Below, one piece after another: positions 1 to 7,906 of a stretch of DNA of 64,000 nucleotides. The stretch is from Thalassotalea_A litorea. Its GTDB lineage: Bacteria; Pseudomonadota; Gammaproteobacteria; Enterobacterales; Alteromonadaceae. A model generated the notes under the pieces. It was not told the DNA's origin. It did not search any database and saw nothing but the letters and a program-made list of their open reading frames with translations. How positions within the stretch are numbered: the stretch's first letter is position 1; the number at the start of each line of letters is the position of its first letter. The stretch spans positions 1 through 64,000 of the forward strand of contig NZ_JBHZSG010000001.1 of NCBI RefSeq assembly GCF_043642205.1, given 5' to 3'. The position numbers were made by a program, and so were the translations under genes.

Positions 1-77
1 CCATTCTCTGCAATCAAAGCCTTGCCTAAAAGCCTTTAAATTCTCACTGAGTGAGCAATAATTTAATGTGATTGGTA
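1..77 (-). repeat. MITE-like dispersed repeat, partial copy cut by the window edge
   Basis: The reverse complement of these 77 bases matches the first 77 bases of the complete copies at 48789-49064 and 55117-55391, with one visible difference. It begins with the same terminal sequence TACCAATCACATTAA at base 77 and runs off the left edge. Its orientation is opposite to that of the two complete copies. Confidence 0.9.
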
Positions 78-135
78 GTATGCGAACCTGACTCGTTGAA
101 AGGCAAGTTCTAAGTGCAAATTATCTCGTACGTCG

Positions 136-867
136 TTATTGGGATAAAAACGATTTTAATTCGTCACTGCCACCGATATGTTTGCCGTCGATATATATTT
201 GTGGCGTACTTTCCAGGCCGGTAATTGCTTTGAGCGATGTTAGGCTTACGGTTTTTCCAAGCAGAATTTCCTCATAGCGGTAACCGTTTTCGGTCAGCAT
301 TTCTTTGGCTTTAATGCAAAATGGACACCCCGGCTTTGAAAATATGCTGACTGCTTGCGGTTTTGCGGCATCGGGATTGATGTAATCCAACATGGTATCG
401 GCATCCGATACTTCAAATGGGTCACCAGGAATATTCGGTTCTATAAACATCTTGTCGATAACCCCGTCTTTGACCAGCATCGAATAGCGCCAGCTGCGCT
501 TGCCAAAACCAAGATCCTGCTTATCCACCAACATACCCATGCCATCGGTGAAGTTGCCATTGCCATCTGGGATCAACGTAATGTTTTCGCATTCTTGATT
601 CGCGCCCCATGCATTCATCACAAAGGTGTCATTCACGGAAACACAAACAATTTCATCGACGCCATTTTCCTTGAACGTAGCGGCGAGCTCATTAAATCTG
701 GGTAAGTGTGTTGAAGAGCATGTTGGTGTAAAGGCGCCAGGTAACGAAAAAACGACAACGGTTTTGCCCGCAAATAACTCGTCACTGTTCACCGTTTTCC
801 ATTCATTATTTATGCGCATAGGAAAGCTGACACTGGGTATTTTTTTACCTTCTCGATTCTCAAACAT
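136..867 (-). CDS. Hybrid peroxiredoxin-glutaredoxin (Prx5/Grx fusion)
   Basis: Cytoplasmic thiol peroxidase that reduces hydrogen and alkyl peroxides and is recharged by glutathione through its own glutaredoxin domain. The first ~165 residues are a Prx5-type peroxiredoxin with peroxidatic Cys50 in GAFTPTCSSTHLPRF. The last ~70 residues are a glutaredoxin with a CPFC pair at 181-184 and the TPQIYIDGKHIGG glutathione-binding stretch. This is the arrangement and length of the Haemophilus-type hybrid enzyme. I chose the ATG at 867, giving 243 aa, because GGAG lies just upstream and the protein then starts MFENREGKKIPSV like the family. The frame is open 60 bases further upstream. It is a single gene reading toward the window edge, with no oxyR in view. 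Confidence 0.93.
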   Translation of the reverse strand: MFENREGKKIPSVSFPMRINNEWKTVNSDELFAGKTVVVFSLPGAFTPTCSSTHLPRFNELAATFKENGVDEIVCVSVNDTFVMNAWGANQECENITLIPDGNGNFTDGMGMLVDKQDLGFGKRSWRYSMLVKDGVIDKMFIEPNIPGDPFEVSDADTMLDYINPDAAKPQAVSIFSKPGCPFCIKAKEMLTENGYRYEEILLGKTVSLTSLKAITGLESTPQIYIDGKHIGGSDELKSFLSQ

Positions 868-1184
868 GGCGGACTCCGCGTTTAGTAAGTGTATGTACAG
901 CATAGATGATAGAACGCTGGTAGGCATCGCCTAGGTAATGGTTAGAAAAAATTAAACGGCATTTAAACAACGCAATCGATTTTAGCTATTAATAAAGTGA
1001 TTTAGACCGGATAAATGAATGAGTTGTTTATCCTGGCCTATCTAGCAAAAACATAAATAGAATCAGCTGGTTAAAAATCAAACCTGGTTGTCTTCTGGCG
1101 TAGGGGGGAGAGGAGCTTTGCGCTAACCAGGTTATTCGACTAGGGTTTTTTTACAGGCGAATTCTGGCAAATGGAGAAGTAGTT
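868..1184. other. Divergent intergenic region, Prx-Grx / outer-membrane protein
   Basis: This gap carries the two divergent promoters. The only structures I see are a 9-bp inverted repeat (AACCTGGTT at 1081-1089, AACCAGGTT at 1125-1133) enclosing a purine-rich tract at 1102-1114, and a Shine-Dalgarno GGAGAAG before the gene at 1185. The inverted repeat could be a leader hairpin or an operator half-site pair. No small gene is convincing here. Confidence 0.5.
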
Positions 1185-2051
1185 ATGAACTCTGTTATAT
1201 GCAAGGGCTGTTGCGCCGCGGTCTTAATGCCTTTTATTTTGTTGCCCGCAGTCAATGCGGGTGAATTCACTATCGAACTTGGCGGTTTTTATGCCAAAAC
1301 AGATTCCTCGTTGAACGCCCGTTCTGCTATTGATGAGTTGCGTGAGCAAGTTGATTTGAAGTTAGATTTCGAGAAAGATCTCGAGCTCGAAGATGCGGAG
1401 TTATTACCTTACTTTAAGGTCAACTATGCGTTTAATGAACGCCACTATATTTACTTTGATTACATACGCTTACACCGGCAATCGACCACGACAGGTAATG
1501 TCGAACCGTTTGAGTTCGATTATGAAAATGAAACGTATATCGTCGATGGTTCCGCCGAGCTTACCAGTTCAATGAATGTTGATATTTCCAGAATTGGTTA
1601 TGGCTACAAATTTTATAATGGCGACAAACTGGATTTAGGGATCTCATTCGGTCTGCACGTTATGTATTTTGAACTGGGATTTAAAGGCCAGGTAGAAATT
1701 TGTGAGCAAGGGGATAACAATTTAGGTTGCCGGCAATCCGATCCCGATAATTCGGTGTTCTCTGATGTTACTGCACCATTGCCGGATATCGGGGTTTCCG
1801 CTGCCTATCAGATGACCGACAACTGGTCTATTGATACCCATGCACACTATTTTAAAATCAAAATAGATAACATTGAAGGACAGATGGTGGATCTCCATGC
1901 GGGAATCAAATATCAGTTTTCGGACACGTGGCATACGAATTTGGGTTGGCGATACTATGAAGTCACGGTCGATGATAACCGTGACAATGGTGGTCTGGAT
2001 ATTGAATACCAATTCCAGGGGCCAATGTTGATCTTTGGTGCCAGCTTTTAA
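1185..2051 (+). CDS. Outer-membrane beta-barrel protein, function unknown
   Basis: A 288-aa protein with a signal peptide (cleavage expected after residues ending AVNAG) followed by alternating amphipathic beta strands. It ends in a short strand with terminal Phe (LIFGASF), the usual C-terminal signature for BAM-mediated insertion. Internal segments such as GYGYKFYNGDKLDLGISFG and HAGIKYQFSDTWHTNLGWRYY are typical membrane strands with aromatic girdles. It resembles small OmpW/OprF-like barrels in size, but I cannot assign a family or substrate. The start is supported by GGAGAAG 7 bases upstream. The gene is monocistronic and converges on the acyl-CoA ligase. Confidence 0.8.
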   Translation: MNSVICKGCCAAVLMPFILLPAVNAGEFTIELGGFYAKTDSSLNARSAIDELREQVDLKLDFEKDLELEDAELLPYFKVNYAFNERHYIYFDYIRLHRQSTTTGNVEPFEFDYENETYIVDGSAELTSSMNVDISRIGYGYKFYNGDKLDLGISFGLHVMYFELGFKGQVEICEQGDNNLGCRQSDPDNSVFSDVTAPLPDIGVSAAYQMTDNWSIDTHAHYFKIKIDNIEGQMVDLHAGIKYQFSDTWHTNLGWRYYEVTVDDNRDNGGLDIEYQFQGPMLIFGASF

Positions 2052-2123
2052 TTCTGGCCGGTAAGTATTGGCAGATGTATTAACCTGGCAATCCCTCACA
2101 CATTCACGAATAAAGTATGGGGG

Positions 2124-2166
2124 AGGGCTAGTGCACAAACTTAGTGTGATTGGTATAACTAGCCCT
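2124..2166. terminator. Hairpin between convergent genes containing a solo repeat end
   Basis: A perfect 9-bp inverted repeat (AGGGCTAGT at 2124-2132, ACTAGCCCT at 2158-2166) lies between the stop codons of two convergent genes, so it may act as a bidirectional transcript end. No long U-tract follows it. Bases 2131-2155 are identical to the right end of the MITE-like repeat (GTGCACAAACTTAGTGTGAT plus TGGTA), so this looks like a remnant end trapped in a hairpin. Confidence 0.5.
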
Positions 2167-2177
2167 AAATTGACGGG

Positions 2178-3731
2178 TTAACGGAGTTTGCGACGCAGAA
2201 TTTTACCGACACTGGATTTGGGTAATTCATCAAGAATGACGACTTTTTTAGGCACTTTGTAGTTGGTCAGCTGCAATTTGCAAAAATCGATAATTTCCTG
2301 GTTTGAGATTGCCGAGGTTGTGGTGATATAAGCACAAACTTTTTCGCCGGTTTTATCATCAACTTCACCAATGACGGCAGCCTCAAGTACAGCCGGATGT
2401 TGCACTAACACATCTTCAATTTCATTCGGGTATACATTGAAACCAGATACGATGATCATGTCCTTTAGGCGATCTACAATTTTTATATGGCCAGATGGCA
2501 ATCGCACCCCAACGTCTCCGGTTTTAAAAAAACCATCGTCAGTAATGACCTTCGCCGTTTCATCTTTACGTTGCCAATAACCAAGCATGACCTGAGGACC
2601 GCGGATCACAATTTCCCCTTCATCGCCGTCTGTTACGGCTTGGTTTTGTTCGTTCCAAAGTTGAATTTCGGTATCTTTTAACGGTAAACCTACTGTACCT
2701 ATTTGTTCTTCACCAGGGGTATTTAGACACAATACTGGTGATGTTTCCGATAAGCCGTAACCTTCTGAAATGGTGCAACCAGTAACATCAAACCAGGTTT
2801 TAGCCGCAGTCGTGGTAAGGGCTGAGCCTCCAGAGATCGTTAGGTGCAAGGCTGAAAAATCCAATGCTTTAAAATCCGGTACCTGACATAAGCCAACGAA
2901 CAAGGTGTTGATGCCCGAAAAACCGGTGAATTTAAAGGGTTTAATGGCATTGATGAAACCAGTGACGTCACGAGGGTTTGGTATCAAAATATTTAAGTTC
3001 CCTCGACTTGCAAATGCGATCATATTTACCGTGAAGGCGTAGATGTGATAAAGCGGTAGTGGGCAAACAAAAATTTCGCTTTCTACACCACATCGTGCGC
3101 CTAGGCGCTCTATGGTCTGTTGAGCGTTGCTAAGCAGATTGTTATTGGTCAGCATTGCCCCTTTCGACACCCCTGTTGTACCACCGGTATATTGCAACAC
3201 GCAAACATCATCAGAGTTGGCACTTTTACGCTTTTGTAACGCTAACGATAGCCCCTCCTCAATGCATTGATTGAAGCTTAATACGCTCTCGGAAGCCGAA
3301 CCACCATTACCAGATAGTAAATCATCGGCCTTGGTTGCAAGGACTAAATCAATCGCCGTCTGCTCCTGGATTTGCTGCAGTTTTCCCAGCAGGTCGTCCA
3401 ATATGATGATCGCCTTAGCACCGGAGTCTTTTAGCTGATGCGCCATTTCTGCGGGTGTATATAAGGGGTTTATATTAACGATAACGAGTTCAGCGCGTAA
3501 TGCCGCATAAACCGAAATCGGATATTGAATAACATTGGGTAATTGGATGGCGATGCGATCACCCGGTTGTAATTGCGGGTGCGCTTGTAACCAGGCCGCC
3601 AATGCTTTGGATTTTGCGTCTATATCCGCAAAAGTCAGGGTTTGACCTAAACACGAAAATGCAGGCGCATCGGCATGTTGTTGTAAACTGTCTTCAATAA
3701 GATCAGCGAGTGATTGATGTTGTGTTGTCAT
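2178..3731 (-). CDS. Long-chain fatty-acid-CoA ligase (FadD-like, AMP-forming)
   Basis: Activates a carboxylic acid to its acyl-CoA with ATP. The 517-aa protein has the ANL-superfamily motifs in order: P-loop YTGGTTGVSKGAML near residue 185, GYGLSETSPV near 325, GDVGVRLPSGHIKIVDRLKD near 410, and the C-terminal catalytic lysine region PKSSVGKILRRKLR. I chose the ATG at 3731 because AAGGA lies 6 bases before it. An in-frame TTG at 3737 would sit directly against that site. It is the last gene of the alkyl-sulfate operon, 21 bases after the aldehyde dehydrogenase, and would convert the liberated fatty acid to acyl-CoA for beta-oxidation. Chain-length specificity cannot be read from sequence. 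Confidence 0.9.
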   Translation of the reverse strand: MTTQHQSLADLIEDSLQQHADAPAFSCLGQTLTFADIDAKSKALAAWLQAHPQLQPGDRIAIQLPNVIQYPISVYAALRAELVIVNINPLYTPAEMAHQLKDSGAKAIIILDDLLGKLQQIQEQTAIDLVLATKADDLLSGNGGSASESVLSFNQCIEEGLSLALQKRKSANSDDVCVLQYTGGTTGVSKGAMLTNNNLLSNAQQTIERLGARCGVESEIFVCPLPLYHIYAFTVNMIAFASRGNLNILIPNPRDVTGFINAIKPFKFTGFSGINTLFVGLCQVPDFKALDFSALHLTISGGSALTTTAAKTWFDVTGCTISEGYGLSETSPVLCLNTPGEEQIGTVGLPLKDTEIQLWNEQNQAVTDGDEGEIVIRGPQVMLGYWQRKDETAKVITDDGFFKTGDVGVRLPSGHIKIVDRLKDMIIVSGFNVYPNEIEDVLVQHPAVLEAAVIGEVDDKTGEKVCAYITTTSAISNQEIIDFCKLQLTNYKVPKKVVILDELPKSSVGKILRRKLR

Positions 3732-3752
3732 TTTCAATCCTTGTTCTAATAG

Positions 3753-5171
3753 TTATCGGATAAATAATTTATAGACTAATTTATGAAAAGCCGTGCCATT
3801 GGGAGGGAACAGCAATTTGCTAAAACTAAGTTTTCCGCGTTGTAAAATGGCTTTGGCGTTGGAGAATGTCTGAAACCCTTCGACACCGTGATAGCGCCCT
3901 GAGCCTGAATCGCCAACTCCGCCAAAAGGCAAATCGTCCATCGCAACATGAAACGATGCATCGTTAATGCAAACACCGCCAGAATGGGTATGGCGTAAAA
4001 CCTGTTGTTGGGTCTTTTTGTTAAAGCTATATAGATACAACGCCAGCGGTCTGGGCTTTTGGTTTATCTCAGCAAGTACGTCTTCTAGTGCATGATATGC
4101 TTTGATCGGTAATAGCGGCCCAAATATTTCCTGCTGCATTATCGCCATTGAGTCATTGGTATTTAATACGAGCGTTAGGGGCATTTTTCGGTGCCCTGTT
4201 GATTGCTCCACCATCTGCAGTGGGATAACAATGGCACCCTTATCTTTAGCATCTTGCAACAATGCCTGTAAATTTGCATAGTGTTTGTCAAACGCCACGC
4301 TGGTATAGTCTTCATTCGCACAAATACTGGGGTACATGGATTTAAATTGCGATTTGAATGTGGTCACTAATTGTTCTATTTTTTCGGACGGACAATACAG
4401 GTAATCCGGCGCCACACAAGTTTGCCCGGCATTTAATGTTTTACCCAGGATCAAGCGCTCGACTGCCGTTTTAATATCGATCTCATGATCAATAATGGCT
4501 GGTGATTTTCCGCCAAGTTCTAAGGTCACAGGTACAAGATTTTCAGCCGCTGATTGGGCGACTAAACGGCCGACCTGGGTAGAACCAGTAAATAAAATAT
4601 GATCAAACCGTAAACCACTGAATGCCGCGGCCATGGTGGCATCGCCTTCGACAACGGCAACTTGTTCAATGGTGAATATCTGTCCGAGAAGCTGTGCCAA
4701 TAATGCATTCGTGTTCGGTGTATATTCCGACATTTTGATCATGACTCGATTGCCAGCGGCGAGAGCGGTTATTAACGGTCCCAAAGAAAGCAATAGCGGA
4801 TAATTCCACGGCGCAATAATACCGATACAACCGAGAGGCTGATAAAGCACCTTCGCTGAGGCAGGCTGAAACAAAACACCAACATGACGCTTTTGTGGTT
4901 GCATCCATTTTCTTAGGTGCTTTATGGTGTAATTAATGGCAGAAACCGAAGTGAGAATATCGCCGATTAACGTATCGTCAGCGCTTCGGTGGCCAAAATC
5001 CGCACTGATAGCCGTAATAATTTCTTGCTGATTCGATAAAATTAATGACTTTAATGCGGTTAATTCGGTTATCCGTTGCTGATATTTCGGGTAAGGGTTA
5101 TTGGTAAACGCTATTTTTTGCTGTTCCAATGTATGACTTAATTCGCTTAAGTCAGAAATTGATGAACTCAT
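3753..5171 (-). CDS. Aldehyde dehydrogenase (coniferyl/fatty-aldehyde type)
   Basis: NAD(P)-dependent oxidation of an aldehyde to the acid. The 472-aa protein has the ALDH catalytic Glu in LELGGKSPA (about residue 219), the nucleophilic Cys in LNAGQTCVAPDY (about 250), and the Rossmann segment FTGSTQVGRLV. The short length and the C-terminal PPNGTAFHKLVYKLFIR resemble the membrane-associated class-3-like and coniferyl aldehyde dehydrogenases that accept long-chain aldehydes. AAGGA precedes the ATG by 8 bases. It lies between the TonB receptor gene and the acyl-CoA ligase, in the same direction. In this setting the substrate is most likely the fatty aldehyde made by the GMC dehydrogenase, which is inferred from gene order. 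Confidence 0.9.
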   Translation of the reverse strand: MSSSISDLSELSHTLEQQKIAFTNNPYPKYQQRITELTALKSLILSNQQEIITAISADFGHRSADDTLIGDILTSVSAINYTIKHLRKWMQPQKRHVGVLFQPASAKVLYQPLGCIGIIAPWNYPLLLSLGPLITALAAGNRVMIKMSEYTPNTNALLAQLLGQIFTIEQVAVVEGDATMAAAFSGLRFDHILFTGSTQVGRLVAQSAAENLVPVTLELGGKSPAIIDHEIDIKTAVERLILGKTLNAGQTCVAPDYLYCPSEKIEQLVTTFKSQFKSMYPSICANEDYTSVAFDKHYANLQALLQDAKDKGAIVIPLQMVEQSTGHRKMPLTLVLNTNDSMAIMQQEIFGPLLPIKAYHALEDVLAEINQKPRPLALYLYSFNKKTQQQVLRHTHSGGVCINDASFHVAMDDLPFGGVGDSGSGRYHGVEGFQTFSNAKAILQRGKLSFSKLLFPPNGTAFHKLVYKLFIR

Positions 5172-5254
5172 AGAAAATGTCCTTCAGTGGCGTTTTAAAG
5201 GGAGGAAAATTCAGGTAGCGCCATTTCTGGCGACTACCTGTTTCGGCCATTGGA

Positions 5255-7840
5255 TTAATAATCTCCGAAGTAATAGTCGAATTTCACCGTAAAGCTTCTT
5301 CCCGGTTGTGGCACGAAGCCGTGGGCACCGGCAAACATCGGGATGTCATTAATAAAGCTCATATGTCGTTCATCACTCAAATTTTTACCGATCAGGCTGA
5401 TTTTCCAATCCCCTTCAGTAGGCGATAATGACATGCTGGCGTTGAAAAATGTTTTCGCAGATTCCAGTCCTACAGGGTCAAGATCGGCAACACGATAGGT
5501 TTCACTTAGATAGTTCATATCAACATTGGTTTGCAGTTGATAGTTGCCAAGCTCAAGGTAGTGCTCAAATGCTAAAGACGCTTTTACTTGCGGGGAATGC
5601 TCAGACGTACGGTTAGTTAAATCATTGATTTCTTCTCTCGCACAGTTTGCATTGCTATACCCTAACGCGGTGCCAATCGCACCTGGTACATTACCCGAGC
5701 TTAACATTTGCGTGTAAATAGCCTGGCGTCGCTGAATGAACTGATCGCTGGTACATGCCTGATTTTTGAAGTCGTCGTAACCAAAATCCAGCAATCCTAA
5801 TGAACCATACATGGTTAAATCGTCTGTGATTAACCAGCGACCATCAACTTCCAGTCCTTGAGTGGTCGCTTCAGCAGCATTGCGTACTTCAAAGGTGGTG
5901 TTACCACTGAAAATCGACACCTGTAAATCTTCGAACGAGGTTCTGAACAACGCAATATTTAGATCAGCGCGATTATCAAACAGAGTTGTTTTTAACCCCA
6001 GTTCATAGGTTGTTGCTTGCTCTTCATCAAAACTCACATCATTTGAATCCGCGTAGCGGTTACCTTGAGTGTCGATGCTGGCCATATAGAAGGAGTTAAA
6101 TCCACCGGATTTGTAACCTGTAGAGGTTGTTGCATAGGTTGTCGTGGCGTCTGACAAGTCATATTGCAGGTTCAGCAACCACGTTGGACTGTTTTCATCT
6201 CTGCTCATGCCAGGATCTTGATCGGTGAAGTGGTGAGTTTTAAACTCGCCAACGGTTTCCCCTAATGCAATCAACGGCGGGATCATCGATTCTTGTTTGT
6301 CGCCAGCGCTTGTAAGGTTGCTGGTATGTACATTCTGATTTGCCGATTTTTCTTCATTGGTGTAACGCAAACCGAACGTGGTGCGCAAATCATCACTGAA
6401 ATGCCAGGTTCCTTGTGCAAACACGCCTAACGTATCGGTATCTTGTTGCAATTGTGCATAGCGGCCAATGGCTGGGGCGCCAACGAATGCGGCAGACAAT
6501 CCACATCCGTTTACAATTGAAGCAGGTGCGCCTGGAACCCCCAGGACAACACCGGCGGCAGTTTGCACAGCATCACCGGGCACGAATACCTGATTAATAT
6601 CACCACCTAGCATCGTTAATGCCTGCCCACAACCGGCATACATGACATTCTGCAGAGTTGGCAGGTTAAAGTAAGACAAGCTGTCCGTGGTGAGTTTTTG
6701 AGTCTGCCAATATAGTCCGGCGGTATATTCAAAATTATCACCTAACTGCGAGTTATAGCGTAATTCGAAACTGGTTTGTTCAAATTCTTCGCTATCATCA
6801 TAACGAAGCGCATTTAATGCAGAATAATCCGCATCGGTAAATCGTGAGTAATCGTAATTTGATTGACCGAAAATTGCAGTTAACAGGCCATTTTCAAATT
6901 GCGTTTCGCTGGTTAGCGAGAATTCGTTGTGTTTGCCCGTCATGGATTGCTCGGAGCCAATATCAAATATTGGGCCTTCATTACCAATGTTAGATTCGTC
7001 CCAGCTATCGTCTTTAGCGCCAAATGCGGCGAGAGGACCGGCAACTTTCATGCTGTGTGCGACCGCGGCATCAAAATCGCTGGCTTCATAAACAAACTTC
7101 ACCCGAGAATCAGAGGTCATTTGCCAATCCAGAGTTGCCCGGCCCATCAGTTCATCGTTTTGCGGAGAACCTTGATCGTAATAGTTGTTGTGAACCCAGC
7201 CTTTATCCATGTCTCGTTTAACGATAAACATTCGACCGTTTAGATCATCGGTTAGTGCTCCGGTAATCATCGCGCTGTATTCCGTCGCTTCGTGATCCAG
7301 ATTATAGGAAGCGGAAACTTTGCCATTAAATTCACTATCGGCTTCGGCGGTGGTTATATTCAAAGCTCCGGCAACGGTATTCTTGCCAAATAAAATACTT
7401 TGCGGACCACGAAGTACTTCTACACGTTCAACATCCATAAAAGAGAAACGCGATTGTGGTCCTCTGCCGCGATAAATACCATTGACGAAGGTACCTACGG
7501 ATTGTTCAAATCCCGCTTGGTTACCGGATTGCATGCCACGGATATTGATGGTGTCGCCTAACGAACCTTTTTGAATCGCGAAATTCGGAATGTATGTAGA
7601 TAGTTCAGAAAGTTGCGTTATGCCGGATTGCTCCAGTTTACTGCCATTAACGGCCGAAACTGACAAGGGCACTTCTTTCAGGGTTTGTTGACGTTTTTGC
7701 GACGTCACAACAATGGTTTCTAATTCCGATTTTGCAGGGGCATCGGCCTCTGCTGCAATCGCATAGGGTGTGGCAAGACTTGCGGCTATCGCCAGTGATA
7801 AAGCATGTATCTTTGGTGTTGTAGCGCCTTTTGTTTTCAT
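5255..7840 (-). CDS. TonB-dependent outer-membrane receptor of the alkyl-sulfate operon
   Basis: Gated outer-membrane transporter energised by TonB. The 861-aa protein has a signal peptide ending YAIAA, a TonB-box-like ETIVVTSQKRQQTLKEVPLS, a plug domain (NFAIQKGSLGDTINIRGMQSG, VERVEVLRGPQSILFGKNT) and a 22-strand-type barrel ending in VKFDYYFGDY. The plug and N-terminal motifs are those of the broad receptor group used by Alteromonadales and sphingomonads for hydrophobic or carbohydrate ligands, not clearly a siderophore receptor. GAGGGAG precedes the start. It is embedded between the alkylsulfatase and aldehyde dehydrogenase genes, so the ligand is probably an alkyl sulfate or other amphiphile; that is inference from context. 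Confidence 0.9.
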   Translation of the reverse strand: MKTKGATTPKIHALSLAIAASLATPYAIAAEADAPAKSELETIVVTSQKRQQTLKEVPLSVSAVNGSKLEQSGITQLSELSTYIPNFAIQKGSLGDTINIRGMQSGNQAGFEQSVGTFVNGIYRGRGPQSRFSFMDVERVEVLRGPQSILFGKNTVAGALNITTAEADSEFNGKVSASYNLDHEATEYSAMITGALTDDLNGRMFIVKRDMDKGWVHNNYYDQGSPQNDELMGRATLDWQMTSDSRVKFVYEASDFDAAVAHSMKVAGPLAAFGAKDDSWDESNIGNEGPIFDIGSEQSMTGKHNEFSLTSETQFENGLLTAIFGQSNYDYSRFTDADYSALNALRYDDSEEFEQTSFELRYNSQLGDNFEYTAGLYWQTQKLTTDSLSYFNLPTLQNVMYAGCGQALTMLGGDINQVFVPGDAVQTAAGVVLGVPGAPASIVNGCGLSAAFVGAPAIGRYAQLQQDTDTLGVFAQGTWHFSDDLRTTFGLRYTNEEKSANQNVHTSNLTSAGDKQESMIPPLIALGETVGEFKTHHFTDQDPGMSRDENSPTWLLNLQYDLSDATTTYATTSTGYKSGGFNSFYMASIDTQGNRYADSNDVSFDEEQATTYELGLKTTLFDNRADLNIALFRTSFEDLQVSIFSGNTTFEVRNAAEATTQGLEVDGRWLITDDLTMYGSLGLLDFGYDDFKNQACTSDQFIQRRQAIYTQMLSSGNVPGAIGTALGYSNANCAREEINDLTNRTSEHSPQVKASLAFEHYLELGNYQLQTNVDMNYLSETYRVADLDPVGLESAKTFFNASMSLSPTEGDWKISLIGKNLSDERHMSFINDIPMFAGAHGFVPQPGRSFTVKFDYYFGDY

Positions 7841-7906
7841 AGCGTCTCCCTCATTTTTCTCGTTATCATTGTGATTATTATTGTTATGTCTATTTGTTTG
7901 GTTTTA

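Noticed and set aside
355..934. Two plus-strand reading frames opposite the Prx-Grx gene
   Set aside because: They are antisense to a gene with intact family motifs, have no recognisable domain and no ribosome binding site.
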